Shown here: positions 11,855 to 25,080 of the stretch, piece after piece
How the letters are laid out: each line of letters starts with the position of its first letter
How positions within the stretch are numbered: position 1 is the stretch's first letter
Source of the DNA: Flammula alnicola
Taxonomy: Eukaryota; Basidiomycota; Agaricomycetes; Agaricales; Strophariaceae
NCBI GenBank assembly: GCA_015499995.1
Contig: JADNRV010000006.1
Span: forward strand, 434,001-498,000
Length of the DNA: 64,000 nucleotides
Reading direction: 5' to 3'
Translations under genes and position numbers: made by a program
The notes under the pieces: model-generated
Told to the model about the DNA's origin: nothing
Databases searched by the model: none
The model's input: only the letters and a program-made list of their open reading frames with translations

Positions 11855-12120
11855 GAGACCAGTACTGGTCGTTGTCTTCCAACGGAGTTGGGGTCAAAGT
11901 TACATACTGGGCCCCGCAGTCAAGGTACGGTCTCCACTCACGCGCACGTGGCGTCGCGATCAACTGGGATCATGCATCATGATCAAACTGTTTTTCTGTG
12001 ACCATCATCTGTGGTCTGTCAGAAGCAAACGTGTTCCTATATGTTTATAGATAATTTCTCCAAGTCGTTATTTTAGAAAAGACTCCTGATCGGAGCAAAT
12101 GCTCGAAGCTTCTCCAACTA
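11855..12120. other. Spacer between GH47 and the NRPS-like gene
   Basis: Short region upstream of the mannosidase gene and downstream of the reductase gene, which run in the same direction. Nothing further seen. Confidence 0.4.
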
Positions 12121-15100
12121 CTAGTCGTCGAAAAAACCCGCATTGTTCCAGTACTTGAGCCATCTATGCGCATGCTCAGGCGTTAAAGGGGGCAACTCTG
12201 CCAATGTCTTGCTAATGCCTTTCACTTTTTGCGTCGCAAATTCAGTTGAACCGAAAGCCTCTGCATCTTTTGATGAGATGGTCTGGTCGCCATTGTATAA
12301 CCCTTGGAAGAAATCATGGAGCTTGATGGCAGGCTACAGTGATCATTAGCTGTGTCCTTCGTGTGACGGAACGGTTTCGAAACGTACAATCTTCACCAAG
12401 TCATCGCTGTTAGAGGATGCACCGCGTTTTCCAAGGATCGTAAACCATTCTTGGAAGGAAATGAGAGGAAGGGAAGTATTACGCTCTAGTTCCAATGCTT
12501 CCCGAATATGCTTGATGGTGGCATTCCATGGGACAGGATTGGGATGAACAATATTTAAAGCCGGTGGATAGCGCTCAGCATAGAATACTAAATCCATTAG
12601 ACAGTCCGAAACGGAATTCGTTGGAATCCAAGTTATATTCTGCATGGGAAATAATTGAGCCAACTACAAGTTATCTGTAAGTGAATCACTCACCCCATCA
12701 GCAGTCGGTAGAGCTCCAAGGCCAAGACTCGATTTAACCAGAATAGGAACCCAGTCAGATGTTGCCCAAGCTCCGCTTGTATGAGATCCAGTTATCTGAC
12801 CAACCCGTAGAGATGTAGTATTGAGCCCACTAGTGGCGAGAATCTAATAGGGAAGCTGGTTAACTTTCTAATTCAGAGAAAATAAATGAAACACTTGCTC
12901 GTTCCGTTACATATTTACTTTCGCCATATCCACTTCCGACCGCATACTTTGCATCTAAAACGAGTTCTTCGGGGTAGGGCCCTGCCGCTTGATCCCATGA
13001 CTGAGCGGCACCCACGGACGACGTGAAAATAAACTTCATATCGGGCGCGTGCGCCCCAGAGCGAGCTAGCTGAGCCAAATTATACGTTCCCCGGATATTG
13101 GATTCGAATGACGCCAATGAGAGGTTGAAATCAAGCCTCCAGGCAATATGGATGATAACATTCACGGATTCGCTTAACTGAGACCAATAAGGATTGAGTA
13201 ACATTCGAGAGGCAGAGACATACCTGCGCGTAGACAGACTGGAGAAGTCCCAAATTATTCTCCGAGTAGTCACTCTCGAGATAAACTAATTTGGGAGATT
13301 TCAACAACTCTTCGTCCAACCCTTTGTCACGGAATCGTTTCAAGTGACGCTCAGCCACTGAGCTAGCGTCCGTAGAAGGACGGTTCAACGCGTACACCTT
13401 GGCAATTCGCGAATCGCGCAAAAGTCCTTCGAGAACTTGCGACCCCAAGTATCCAGTCGATCCGGTGATCAACACCACTACACTATTGCCTTTTCTGCCG
13501 CCCGAGTTTCGTACGACATCGTCATTAAAGCTGTACTTTCTGATCATTTGCTCGATATTTTCAACTTGACTCTTCGATGCTCTAGTGGAATTGGGATCGG
13601 CTAACAGTTCAAGGATGCGTGCCGAAAGAGCGTTAACGGTTGGATAGTTGTAGACTGTGTTCTGAGTAATTGCGTGGAGGGCGGCTGTCCCAGTGTTGCT
13701 CTTGATCGATTGTAAAGCGCCTGTGATTCGGCGGCGCAGCATCGTGGCGCTCAAGCTATTCGGATGGAGCTTTTAGACGCTTTTGCAATAGCAACGAACA
13801 ACGGCCTACCTATCAAACCCTTGCTCAAACAAGGTTTCTGAAGCTATAATTGTCCTACCAGGGCTTAAATCTCGAGCTTGATCTAAAATCCACTGAGTTA
13901 CGCCCTCTCTATCCCAGGCTCGCGGGGGGTCTATAAGCTCTGTCGCTTGTACAGATTCTACAGTTGCAAAGCTTTTCTCAAGGTCAAAAAGAAATCTTCC
14001 AAGGATCAGGATGACTACGTACAGTGCCTCTATCTCCTTGGTGTAAAGATTTAAGGATGCCTTCCGGAGAACGGTGCCTTTACCCGCGCGGACAAGAGGC
14101 TTTGTCCTGCCTGTAACGACTATCATCTCCTTAAATATCTTACTAAATGCTGGGGCAATGTTGTTTGCGTTGTCAATGACTGGCCTAAGATATGTAGATC
14201 AGAGATGATGGCCACGGGATGGAAGTACAAGATAGCAGGCGCACCAAACGAGGTTTCTGAATCGAGCCACTTGTTCCATGTCCTCGGCGTCAATTTCGTA
14301 TGGTGCGGTGGGCTCTATGAGTACGCCAGGCTGGTCATGTGCATGTCCGAACATAACAACACCATTAATCCTTCGTCGACGTAAGTACAGTGTAATGTGC
14401 ATTGTAAATCCAAACAACAGTAACGCACTGAGGACTACTCATGATGATATCTTCCATTGGGGTAGGAACAGTTTTTTCTCCGGATGAGTGAATGATGACG
14501 TCGTCTACGCGACCCACACTATGATTTCGGGGAACTAAATAAGAATGACAAAGGTCTCGTTGCGGAACAAGATAACACACATTTTCCACAGGTAGTTTTT
14601 GGTCGGATGAGGTCTAAAGAGATCTGATGTTGCATAACCCTTTGCATCTGGCAAGTTCTCGATGGATAAGCGGTGCACATCGCTGGTCTAGTGAGAATAC
14701 AGTTTATCAGCACAAGCTTACGATCGAAACAAATCGGTGACTTACTAGGAATTGTAACTCGTATGTCCCATCGCCTTGAGGCATCCATCGAATGTTGCAT
14801 TTCTCGTTGAACTCCATGTATTCCCAATCCTCTTCATCGCCTTTCCGGGGACTAGAGGAGCCAAATGCTCCAAACTCGGTTCCTCCATACATGCACCGTA
14901 ACTTTACACCACTCTTCCATAGGAGACTGCCGATCTGGGGGCTGAGCGCACCGCCGCCGAAGCCCTATAACGGAGTTTTCATAGTCATGACGAGGATTAC
15001 TCAGAGCTCTTGGATACATACCACGAAATCCAAACGGCTGAGGGTATCCGTCGATCGCTTGTCCTGTACCCACGTTTGAAGAAACGCTGGTATTGCAAGA

Positions 15101-16121
15101 ACGCAAGTGGATTGTGTCCGCTCGATATGGCTAAGAATATTATCTGGAGTAGGGGATATAGGCACCATCCTGTCATTCTGAACAACTGGAGGAAATAAAG
15201 CGACGGTGACGCCTAAATATAATGGGAGAGAAACTTGCATGGCTATACCCATGGCATGAAAGGGTGGTAAATGCATGCCTGCCATTCTCGCATGTGTAGT
15301 CTGGTTTCGGAAGGCAGAGAAGATGGCTAAGACCCAATTAGAAAAGAATGTTTTCACATAAGTTAATCCAGGCACTTATATACTCACGGAATGAAACAAA
15401 GTCTATAAGCTGTCTATGAGTTTTGCGAATTGCCTTCGGAAGGCCGGTGCTTCCAGAAGAATGGAGGTAGAAGGCGACATCATCTGGACCAGGATTTCGT
15501 TCTCCTTCTGGGTACTCAGCAAGAAATTCCTTTTCTTCGTTCCTTGAGTCGTTCGAAAACTCAGGGTAGAGTTGGGAGAGGGTAGGTATCTCCTTAATGA
15601 TCAACTCGTAATCCGGATCAGTCGTTTTGAGCTCGTTTCCAATGTTGACCATAAGTTCATTAAGAGTAGTGCAAGTTGCAAAAAGGTGATGGCAAGACGT
15701 CTTCTTGAGAAGGTTGACTACTGCTGCCGGTGTGTTTCGCGGAGAGATAGGAAAAGGCTTGTAAACTGTGATGAGTAATGATGGCCTCGAAGCTGACAAG
15801 CATTCGACTCACAATGAGCCCTGCGATCATTATGCCTATTTTGATAGTATGATAGAGCAACGTATCTGTATGCGCTATTAAGGCCACAACTGGTCTAGTT
15901 GATGGATTTAATGGCAAGTCGACACCCAGTGCTTGAGGAACGCGGCGACATGCTCTCGCAAATTGGCGATAAGAGACCTCCGTAATGTCTTGCATCCCAT
16001 CTCTACTGAAGACGAATACAGATAGGTCGGCATTCTGTTTTTCATGGAAGGCAAGAGTCGACAGAAGAGTGAGATTATTGTGCATAGGAGGGTAAACGCG
16101 AGTTTTGACAGTCATAGACAT
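12121..16121 (-). CDS. NRPS-like adenylation-thiolation-reductase enzyme
   Basis: Single-module enzyme predicted to activate a carboxylic acid as an adenylate, load it on a phosphopantetheine arm and release it by NADPH-dependent reduction to an aldehyde or alcohol. The start MSMTVKTRVYPPMHNN is at 16121; a TTG-initiated extension upstream is ignored. The adenylation domain has YLHSSGSTGLPKAIRKTH (P-loop core A3) and later RKASLNLYTKEIEALY. The carrier domain reads LFEQGFD then SLSATMLRRRI across an intron; the Ser after Asp in DSLSA is the attachment site. The reductase domain begins VVVLITGSTGYLGSQVLEGL (Rossmann GxxGxxG), then VNVIIHIAWRLDFNLSLASF, IFTSSVGAAQSWDQ and GYGESKYVTER (catalytic Tyr-x-x-x-Lys as YGESK). 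It ends WNNAGFFDD at 12121. The A-T-R order matches basidiomycete reductive NRPS-like proteins. Substrate cannot be read from the sequence by eye, and no obvious tailoring cluster surrounds it. Confidence 0.85.
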
Positions 16122-17041
16122 GGTGCAAAGTATCAAGGATTGTCGTAGCCAGGGTGCCGTCTCTACAGTATCCAGTATGAGCGATAACCGCTGTCAAGGT
16201 TTAATTGGTAAGGCTTACAATGCACAAAATACCGTTTATGGTTCGCCGGAGGACAGCTGCCTCCGTATATATAACGTGCAAGTTCGTGCACGGTTACATT
16301 ATCGTTTCAAGTGGTCATGGGTCCTCATCGCGTTCTGCGATGCACACGCATCAGATAAGATTAAGCAGTTTTGTGGGCGATTTTCTGCGAAAACTTGACT
16401 GCAATCAAAGGATGTGAGAAACGAGATGTGTAAACGCCACAGAAGTGGAAATTTCATGATTTAGAACGGACTCACGACCTCAGAAGCTTCTTGTCGCAGA
16501 GTGCGTGGGACTTGTCGTCATAAGAGCTGGATCAATCCATATGGTCGCAGGCTGCGTTTCCAGCATCCTAAGTCTTATGCAAGATTCCCTGAGTTGTGAT
16601 ATCGGACAGTGCCGGCGGCAAATACACTAAAAGAAATGGAGATGATGGAGGCGCTTTAGAGGCGCTCCGGCTCAGAGTTGCTGAGCCCGGGCTTCGATGT
16701 TGTTGGGAAAGGAGTATTGAATTTTACAAAAGGTGGTCTGCATCGAGAGCAATCCAGCAAATTTCAAGCGCTTTATGCAGAGAATCCCGCCAGACAAAAG
16801 CAGTATAGCCTCCCGAGTCCCGAAAGCTACTGCAAGAATCACAGTATCGATGTCGTTCTTTGAGCAAACGTGCCCACCGTGACTGCCCCGATTGCGATAC
16901 TATAGGGCCGGACCTTTGTAGGGTCTTGTTGTACAACGCCCTTATGTAATTTAAACTTTCACACGTACGATGATTGGAGAGAAATTTCGTGTGTAGAGTG
17001 AACGCTATCCTCCCCGCGACGTCCACCATCTCTACCTCGCC
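16122..17041. other. Upstream region shared by NRPS-like gene and NOP10
   Basis: About 0.9 kb between divergent genes. A long minus-strand frame crossing 16724-17299 overlaps NOP10 antisense and has no motif, so it is not called. No RNA gene is recognised. Confidence 0.4.
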
Positions 17042-17348
17042 ATGCATTTGATGTACGTTCTCGACGAGTCTGGAAACAGAGTCTATACTCTCAAGGTAAG
17101 AACCTCCGTGCTTTCTGCCCGATGCCATCTCATTTCGGTTCAGAAAACCACAGATGCTGGAAAGATCACCAAGTCTGCTCATCCCGGTACGTTGGCCATG
17201 GTCCAGCGTTTGACTCGAGTGCCCCGACTTATTCTTGAACTTTTTATAAGCACGATTCTCTCCTGACGATAAATTCTCTCGCCATCGCGTCACTATCAAG
17301 AAGCGCTATAACGTATTGTTGACACAGCTCCCTGCCAAGCCCATGTAA
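17042..17348 (+). CDS. NOP10: H/ACA snoRNP protein Nop10
   Basis: Core subunit of H/ACA ribonucleoproteins, which guide pseudouridylation of rRNA and snRNA and support rRNA processing in the nucleolus. Exon 1 (17042-17095) encodes [18 protein letters not shown]. Exon 2 (17144-17186) encodes [14 protein letters not shown]. Exon 3 (17251-17348) encodes [20 protein letters not shown] followed by [12 protein letters not shown]. The assembled product is 64 residues, the usual size, and the [12 protein letters not shown] core is diagnostic. The gene was assembled by hand because its exons are short. It sits upstream of SMC4 on the same strand. Confidence 0.94.
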
Positions 17349-17941
17349 CAGGAACCTCATCGATAAGATATTCTTGAGAAGGCGTCTGGCGCAAAATAAT
17401 CAGCTCGAGATTCTTCAAAGAAGCTCAGCTCTACGCTGAGAGGTGGGCTTTATGGGCTACATCAGCTTATGTGGAAAGGATGTGGGTTGTTGCCTCCTTT
17501 CGGTCGGGACTAAAAGCATTTGGTGTAACTATAGTGTGTGTTGTCAATTATCTCTTCGGACGAACCTTTCTTCGTAAAAATTGGAGAGCTATCTGCCCTT
17601 CTCTTTCGTCAATCCGCGCATGCCAGTCTCTTGCTTGAGTCTGCCCCCTTGAAGTTCTAGTTCTTCAAACTTTTCTTCGATTCAGCATATATTGTAGCCT
17701 TCTCAATGGCCCCTATGTCAACGGTGCTAAGTTAAACCTTCATGCAAACTTTGCGAATGATTTTTCCCCTACGTTTTGGCTGTTTTCAATAAATTTGGTA
17801 AGTGCTGCGTGACATTGTGTTTCTGTGACTTGTGAGGAGGTTGCGTGACGCAACGCGTTCGTGTGTTGATTGAAGATCTCGTTTCGCTTATTCAACTCAA
17901 ACCCAACTTAACAAGAACCCTCAGCGTCCAAGGCTCAAGAT
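17349..17941. other. SMC4 upstream region
   Basis: About 590 bases between NOP10 and SMC4 with no supported gene. It presumably holds the NOP10 terminator and the SMC4 promoter. Confidence 0.4.
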
Positions 17942-20900
17942 ATGCCGCCTCGACGCTCATCTCGGGCACCTAGCATTACAGCGGAGCCAGCTCCAGCCGA
18001 CTCTCTTCCCGCCAAACGGAAACGAGGTCAACCCGTAGAACCGGACGTTGAGGAGAAAGAAAACGTCGCGAAACCAGCTTCAAGAACGCGCCGCAGCACC
18101 TCTGTCAAGCCAAGTGCTGCTCCGGCACCCAAGGCTCGCAGGTCGACGCGGTCAAAGGTGTCCTTGCCCGATGTTGCTGAATCGGAAAACGAAGAACAGT
18201 CCGATGAACCTCGACCCGGGAAGAAAGCAAGACCCTCAGTCGAAACCCGAGTTGACGAAGATCTTAAGGTTGAAGAGGAGGAGGAAGAAGTTGTAGAAGC
18301 GAAACCTAGGAGAGGAAAACGCGCTGCCAGTGCCGCAAAGTCCACTCGAGCTGTCGAAATGGATGTAGATGAAGACGCCCCTTCGAAGCCAGCCAGCCGC
18401 CGTACATCAACCCGAAAGACTGCTGTGTCCTCTGGTAGTAGGACGAGTGTAGGATCTGCAAAGTCCGGAGAGGCATCTGGATCAGCGCATATACAGGAGC
18501 CTGAGGCCGACGATAGTGAGGAAGAAGAGGTCAAACCCATCAAAGGACGCCGTGCTGCAGCCAAATCAACTCGACGTGCACCCCGCAAGGCCATCCAATC
18601 GGACGACGAAGAAGATGCGATGTCTGTCCCGTCCGAGGAAGATGACGATGAAGACTCGAAACCAGCTCGCAAAGGGCGCAAAAACAAGGTCCCAGCTCCT
18701 CGTAATGGCAAGGCTCCTCAGAAGAAATCCACCAAAGTACATATCGTCGAAGAATCTGATGATGATCTAAAGGCACCCCCTCCAGCTCAACCCCGTCCAA
18801 CGCCTAGCCGAGCAGTCAACAAGGAACCTACACCCGAGGCGGAGGAAGAGGAGGAAGAGAGGTCTCTTTTTGATCCCCCACCTATGCCTGCTCCTTCGAG
18901 CTTGCCGCAGACCATGCCAGAGGAGCCAACCGGTCCCAAGTCTCGCCTCGTCATTCACAAGATGGCACTAGTCAACTTCAAGAGTTATGCTGGACGGCAG
19001 GAAATTGGGCCTTTCCACAAGGTAAACATAGCGTCCTTCTCTAGGTCCAATAGTGCTGACGTGACGTCGTGTTCAGTCGTTCTCCTCGATCGTTGGTCCT
19101 AACGGATCTGGCAAATCTAACACCATAGACGCGTTATTATTCGTGTTTGGTTACCGCGCCTCGAAAATGCGACAGGGCAAGATCTCGGAACTCATTCACA
19201 ACTCTGCCAATTTCCCAGATCTCGACGAGTGCAGTGTTGAGGTCCATTTCCGAGACATTATTGACCTGGTAAGTTACTTGCCCTTCATTGCTTAACCTCG
19301 CAAAACTGAATCTCGCAGCCCGGCCCAGATGCCTTCAAGGTAGTGCCAGAGTCGCAGCTTATAGTCACTCGTACGGCATATATGAACAACTCGAGCAAGT
19401 ATACTATCAATGGGCGTATCAGCACCTATACCGAGGTTCAGACGCTGCTTAAGGGACGTGGCATCGACCTTGATCATAAGCGGTTCCTTATCCTCCAAGT
19501 AATTTAAAATCTTCGTTGATTCTATTCTCCGCTGACCCATATATAGGGAGAAGTTGAATCCATTGCTCAGATGAAACCCAAAGCTGCTACAGAACACGAA
19601 GATGGTCTTCTGGAGTATCTCGAAGATATCATTGGGACCTCAAAGTACAAGGAGCCCATCGACGAAGCTCTGGTCGAAATGGAACGCCTACAAGAGGAGC
19701 GTCAGATCAAGCTGAACAGGCTTAGACACGTTGAGAAGGAGAAAATTGCTCTGGAGGCGAAGAAGAAAGAGGCGGAGGATTACCTACGTTTGAAAAACGA
19801 ACACGTCCGAGCATTGTCTCGTCAATACCAGTGGTTCTTGTGGAAGGGCCTTGACTTGGAAGAGAAATTGACTGCGCAAGCTGTGAGAGTTTTTTCTTTT
19901 CTTTTCTTCCTTTTGAAACCTGTCATGCGTCAAATCGTTGAGGATGCTCTGTTTAGGATAAATATCGCAAAGACTTGGCCAAAGAACTCGAACAGAACAA
20001 GGACGACATAGAGCATCTGGCGCAGCTGAAGCAGCATTACGAAGAACGAGAGAAGATTTATGAAGTATGCCTTTTCCCCTTCTATCGGAGTGAAAGCTAG
20101 TTAGCTAACAAGGCGCGTAGGAAGTACAAACTGCTGCCGCAGAAGGCGTGAAAGACCTGGCGGCGCAGGAGAGGCGCGAGATAGGCCTTCAGGAGAAACG
20201 AAAGCATGCTTCTGGCAGGGCAAAGAAGCTCAAGAAATCAATTCAAGATGTACGTTACAGTTATAACATTTTCTTATGCTCCCGTACTTTGCTGACAACA
20301 ATGATAGGATAACGTTTCAAGGAAGGCGGCGCTCAACTCCATTGAAGACAATACCTCGAAAATCAAGAAAGAGAAAGACAAACTCGACGAATACGAAGAA
20401 TCCCTCGAGCAGGAAGAGAAGGTTTTAGAAGGCATACGCGACAGTCTGAAAGGTATGGCGAATGCGATCTCCACTCTCGCTTATTAGCTGATCATTTTGT
20501 AGACAAAACTCAGGTGTTCCATGACAAGATCCAAGTCAAGCAGAAAGAGCTGCAGCCATGGACTGCCCAGATAAACGCAAAGCAGGCTGAGATTGACGTG
20601 GCCACCAGCGAGCGTGATGCTCTCGCAAAGAAGGCGGAGGCTCTGAAAGCTCAATGCAAGGAAGCCGACGAGACTTTGAAGGCTCTTCAAGAAGAGTATA
20701 AGACCAAGGTATTTTCGAGCCGTCGTTCCTGAAAAACAGTTCAAGTATTTGAAGTTGCTTAGATCGCACGTCAAGATGAACTGAGGTCCGAGAAAGGTCA
20801 ACTTCAGAAGGACATCCAAGGGGCTGAAAGAAAGCACAAAGTGCGTATGCCTTTCTTTCCCCAGTAGCATATACTGATTAGATTTGTTAGGATGCACAAG

Positions 20901-23849
20901 ACCGTGTTCAAGAATGGCGAGGAAAGGCAGCTTCGTGCCGCAGCAAGGTCGAGGAAGCGAAGGCCAGCCAGTCAGAAAATAAATCGCGTAATAACGTGCT
21001 GGATTCTCTGACCCGATTGAAGGAAGGTGGAAAAAACGAGGGCTTCCATGTAAGTAAAATTTCTCCTGGGCTACACATGTGTTGTTTATTCCTCCCAGGG
21101 GCGGCTGGGAAACCTCGGAACCATCGCGGAAAAGTACGATGTTGCCATCTCCACTGCCTGTGGTCCATACCTCAACTTCATGGTCGTCGAGAAAGTTACA
21201 CAGGCGCAGACATGCATTGAGTACTTACGGAAGAACCATGTTGGACGAGCGTCGTTCATGGTCTTGGAAAAGCTCGGAAAGGGAGCTCCTGATAGGATCG
21301 ACCCACCTGAAGGCGTTCCTCGCCTCTACGACCTCGTCAAACCCAAAGACCCCGCCTACGCTTCGGCATTCTTCAAGGCCATCGGAAACACTTTGGTCGC
21401 CAATGATGTAGATCAAGCTAATCGCATCGCATTCTCCGGCAGCAAGAGATGGCGAGTCGTTACGCTCGACGGAGCTCTCATTGAGACATCTGGAGCTATG
21501 TCGGGTGGTGGTTCGCAAGTCTCTCGCGGGGCGATGAGCTCCAAATTCGCTGCTGCGTCTGTGTCACCACAGGTTCTCCAGGCACACGAAAGAGACAACG
21601 AGCATGCAGCCCAGCAGCTCCAGAAAGCCACAGCTGAACTGCGAGAAGCTGATATTGAGCTTGACCGCTTAAAGACTAGAGGCCCCGCAATCGATCTCGA
21701 ATATCAAAAAATCGGGATGGACATTGAGAACATGAAAACCAGGATCGCCCAAGCCGACAAACGGGTGAAGGATTTGAGGTTTGACATTGTCCTCTGCCAA
21801 AAAAAGATTCAATTAACATCTAATAATTTTACTAGCTCCCAAAATAAGCCCAATACGGGAGACCTCGCGCGTATTTCCAAGCTCGAGAAGGAAATCTCCG
21901 CATATCAAGCAGCTCTCGACGAACTCAAAGAGAAGTCTGGTCGGATCGAACAGGATATCAAGGACCTGGAAAAAAAGATCCTCGACATTGGTGGTTCGAA
22001 GCTTCTTCACCAGAAATCGAAAGTTGACGGCATCAAATTGCACATCGGGCTGGCCAACGAGGAGATCACGAGAGCCGAAGTCTCTAACTCAAAAGCTGAG
22101 AAGGACGCGGCCAAGCTAGAGACCAATCTTGCTGCTAACACGAAGGCGTTGGAAGAGGCTGAAACGGAGACCGAGGAGTTAGTGGAACAGATCCGGGAAT
22201 TGTCAACGTATGTTGCTGCCTTGAAGGAGAAGGTGGAGAATGCCCAAGCCGCAGCCGAAAACTCGAAGGATGACTTGGAAGCTCTGAAGGCTGAGTTGGA
22301 CGAGCAGGAGCAGCGGATTGCTGAATTCAGAAGCCGAGAGGTATTTTCCCCTTACATCAGGTCTTCAGCGATTTCGAGCTAATTGCACCTTTTAGATGAC
22401 ACTTAAACAAAAATTGAGCGACATTGAGAAGGAATTGAAAGACAATGCTCGTTCGATTGAGCAGCTGAACCAGAAACACGAGGAGTTGGTGTTAGAGGAC
22501 ATTGAGTAAGTTAGTCTTTCTTTCAATGCGAAAATCTAATAGTAACTGGCCGCATTACAGTGAGGACGATGAAGATGACGACGAGGCGGAGGCGGAAGAA
22601 GGCGACGCCAACGAGGAAGGTATCAATGACCAACCCATGGACGAGAACGAAGAGGGCGAAGCTCCTGTAAAGGTTGAAGGTGGAATCAAGCCTGAACCTA
22701 AGCAGAAGCCAGCCGGTCGCAAGGCGAAGAGAGAGGGCACACCTCCAAATGAATTACACATGTATACCCGAGACGAGCTCAAGAAATACAAAAAGGAGGA
22801 GCTGTTGGCTGACGCCGAGTACCTTGATGGTAAGCTATACCCTGCCCATTCCGATTGTTTGATCGATTTCCTGACATTCTCCTCTTTCTTCCGTTGCTAG
22901 AAAAAATCAAGAAGGCCAGACCGGATCTGACCGTGTTGAAGGAGTATAAGCAAAGAGAGCAGGAGTTCTTCAATCGCGCCAAGGATTTGGACAACATCAC
23001 GGCCGAGAGGGATACGCAGAAGGCCAAGTATGACGGCCTTAGAAAGCAGCGCCTGGACGAGTTCATGGCCGGATTCAACTTGATCTCGTTGAAGCTCAAG
23101 GAAATGTATCAGGTATGTGGTCATATAGTGTCACTTTTCTTCCATGCCGTTCTCATATCGCGCACCTTAGATGATCACTCTAGGTGGTAACGCCGAACTT
23201 GAGCTCGTTGACAGTCTGGATCCCTTCTCAGAGGGCATCATTTTCAGTGTTATGCCACCCAAGAAGAGCTGGAAGAATATCTCGAACTTGTCTGGCGGTG
23301 AAAAGGTGTGCTTACCCTTCGATGTTGCAGTGTGTTCTCTGACCCTTATCATCTTATAGACATTGAGCTCCTTGGCCTTGGTCTTTGCACTTCATGTGTT
23401 CAAGGTGAGGAATGGATTTTTTTATCACTGAGCTAACAAACTGACAATGTGTGGCTTTAGCCTACTCCCCTGTACTTCATGGATGAAATCGATGCAGCAC
23501 TCGATTTCCGAAACGTTTCCATTGTCGCTAACTATATCAAAGATCGGACAAAGAATGCGCAATTCATAATCATTTCCCTTCGGTATGTCCTCCGACTGCA
23601 CCGACTGGGCAATTTTTCTCTCGAGTGCTTTCGTTCTAACTTGTATGTTTAGAAATGACATGTTCGAGCTCAGTCATCGTCTTATTGGAATCTACAAGAC
23701 ATCTAATGCTACTCGAAGTGCGTATCCTGCTTTGCTGATAGTTGTGCTATCTGACTGATTTTTTTTTGTCAGGTATCTCCATCGACAATCATGCCCTTCA
23801 AACGACCATTCCCCAACCCCCACCCCCTAGTACCAAAGCGACAGCGTAG
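17942..23849 (+). CDS. SMC4: Condensin subunit SMC4
   Basis: ATPase core of condensin, which pairs with SMC2 to compact mitotic chromosomes. An unusually long disordered N-terminus of about 320 residues (alternating acidic and Lys/Arg/Ser/Thr-rich) precedes SRLVIHKMALVNFKSYAGRQ. After a short intron comes the Walker A SIVGPNGSGKSN near residue 370, followed by FGYRASKMRQGKISELIH, typical of SMC4. Next are the first coiled coil, a hinge around VDQANRIAFSGSKRWRVVTL, SGAMSGGGSQVSRGAMS, and the second coiled coil with an acidic insert (EDDEDDDEAEAEEGD). The C-terminal head has ITLGGNAELELVDSLDPFSE, the signature NLSGGEK and the Walker B YFMDEIDAALDFRN. The protein ends PPPSTKATA at 23849. About fifteen introns are present and the joins checked keep frame. 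Confidence 0.95.
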
Positions 23850-24160
23850 CCTTACTGGCCTATTCGTTTGCCCTCCAACGATCTTTTCCTGTCATGCTTT
23901 CGTGTTTATGTGTATGTATTAATGTAATCCTTTCCTGCACGTATAAGTTAGAATTACGAAGATGTTATGTTCATAACAGCCATTTCGCCATGGTCGCCTC
24001 CTGCCTATGGATCCTGGTTTTCACAGTGTTCATCTCACTGACTTCGGAGGATCTTCTACCAGACACTCGGCCTTACATTTTCAATCGTGTTTTCTAACAA
24101 TCTGCTAGCGTTCACTAAGCACTTTCAATCGAGTGGCATTTGTCTTTCGGGCTCTTGTTC
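23850..24160. other. SMC4 3' flank
   Basis: The 3' untranslated region and spacer before the duplicated segment. Nothing else seen. Confidence 0.4.
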
Positions 24161-25080
24161 CATTATTACGCGTCTTGTGCTTGATTCCCATTGTCTCCCT
24201 GATTCTCCCTTTCCCTAGATCTGGATCTGAGCTGATCTGAGGCTACGCTAGAGCAGCTGTCCTATAGTCCTACCCAAGTCCTGCTCGGTGTTACTTTGGA
24301 ACACTGACGCATAAATTAGAGCGCTGGGCCTTGGCCATGGTTAGCATCTTGCGTTTGACAACGAATATAACCGCGAGGACTGCCATGTTTAATAGAATGC
24401 GACTTTTGGGGATGTTTGTCCTCAGAATCCAGGATCGCACTGGCATGTGTCGATTTCCGCAAAACCGGTCAGGACACGGCAACAAAGTCTCGAGCTCAAG
24501 GCAGTGTGCAATGAAATCTATTTCCCTCTTGCGACACACGCAGCGACAGCCTCAGGCTCCCAGGACCGCCGGCTCGGCACTAAATATTTCGGGTTCGCTC
24601 TCTGGAACGATCTCGCGATCCACCTGTCCTCTCGGTTGAACGGTTCTGAATCGCCGTTCGACATATTATCACTTGGTCCTTCCTCGGAGATGATTGAAGT
24701 CGCTGTGAACCTCTGTGAACCTCAAATTCCTTTTCCTGTGTAATTTAATTCATCCGCGTCGTATCAATTCCTATCTGTCGAAGTCCCTAGACAAAGAATG
24801 TGGGTACTGATTAATGATTCACCAATGATCTCTTGCTCTTTTCGTGTACTACTAAGTACTTTTGTATAGTGCCACTGGCAGGAGGAAAGTTGGAGGAAAG
24901 GAACCGAGCGGAGTTTAAATGTAGTTTGCGAGCGGAACTGGACTGACATGCTATCTATCGTTGCCTCATGATACTAATAGAGCCCCCAACATGGTTTAGG
25001 CGGACTAGGCCTACCAACACAGGGCCACTGCCGGTTAGCTTTCCAGAGCCACATTACCCTCTTCGTGTTAGGTTCAACAG

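Noticed and set aside
16724..17299. 191 codon minus-strand frame opposite NOP10
   Set aside because: It overlaps all three NOP10 exons antisense, lacks motifs and has no splice logic, whereas NOP10 matches its family over its whole length.
18028..18711. 227 codon Ser-rich minus-strand frame opposite the SMC4 N-terminus
   Set aside because: Serine runs are the antisense reading of Glu/Lys-rich codons in SMC4; a compositional shadow.
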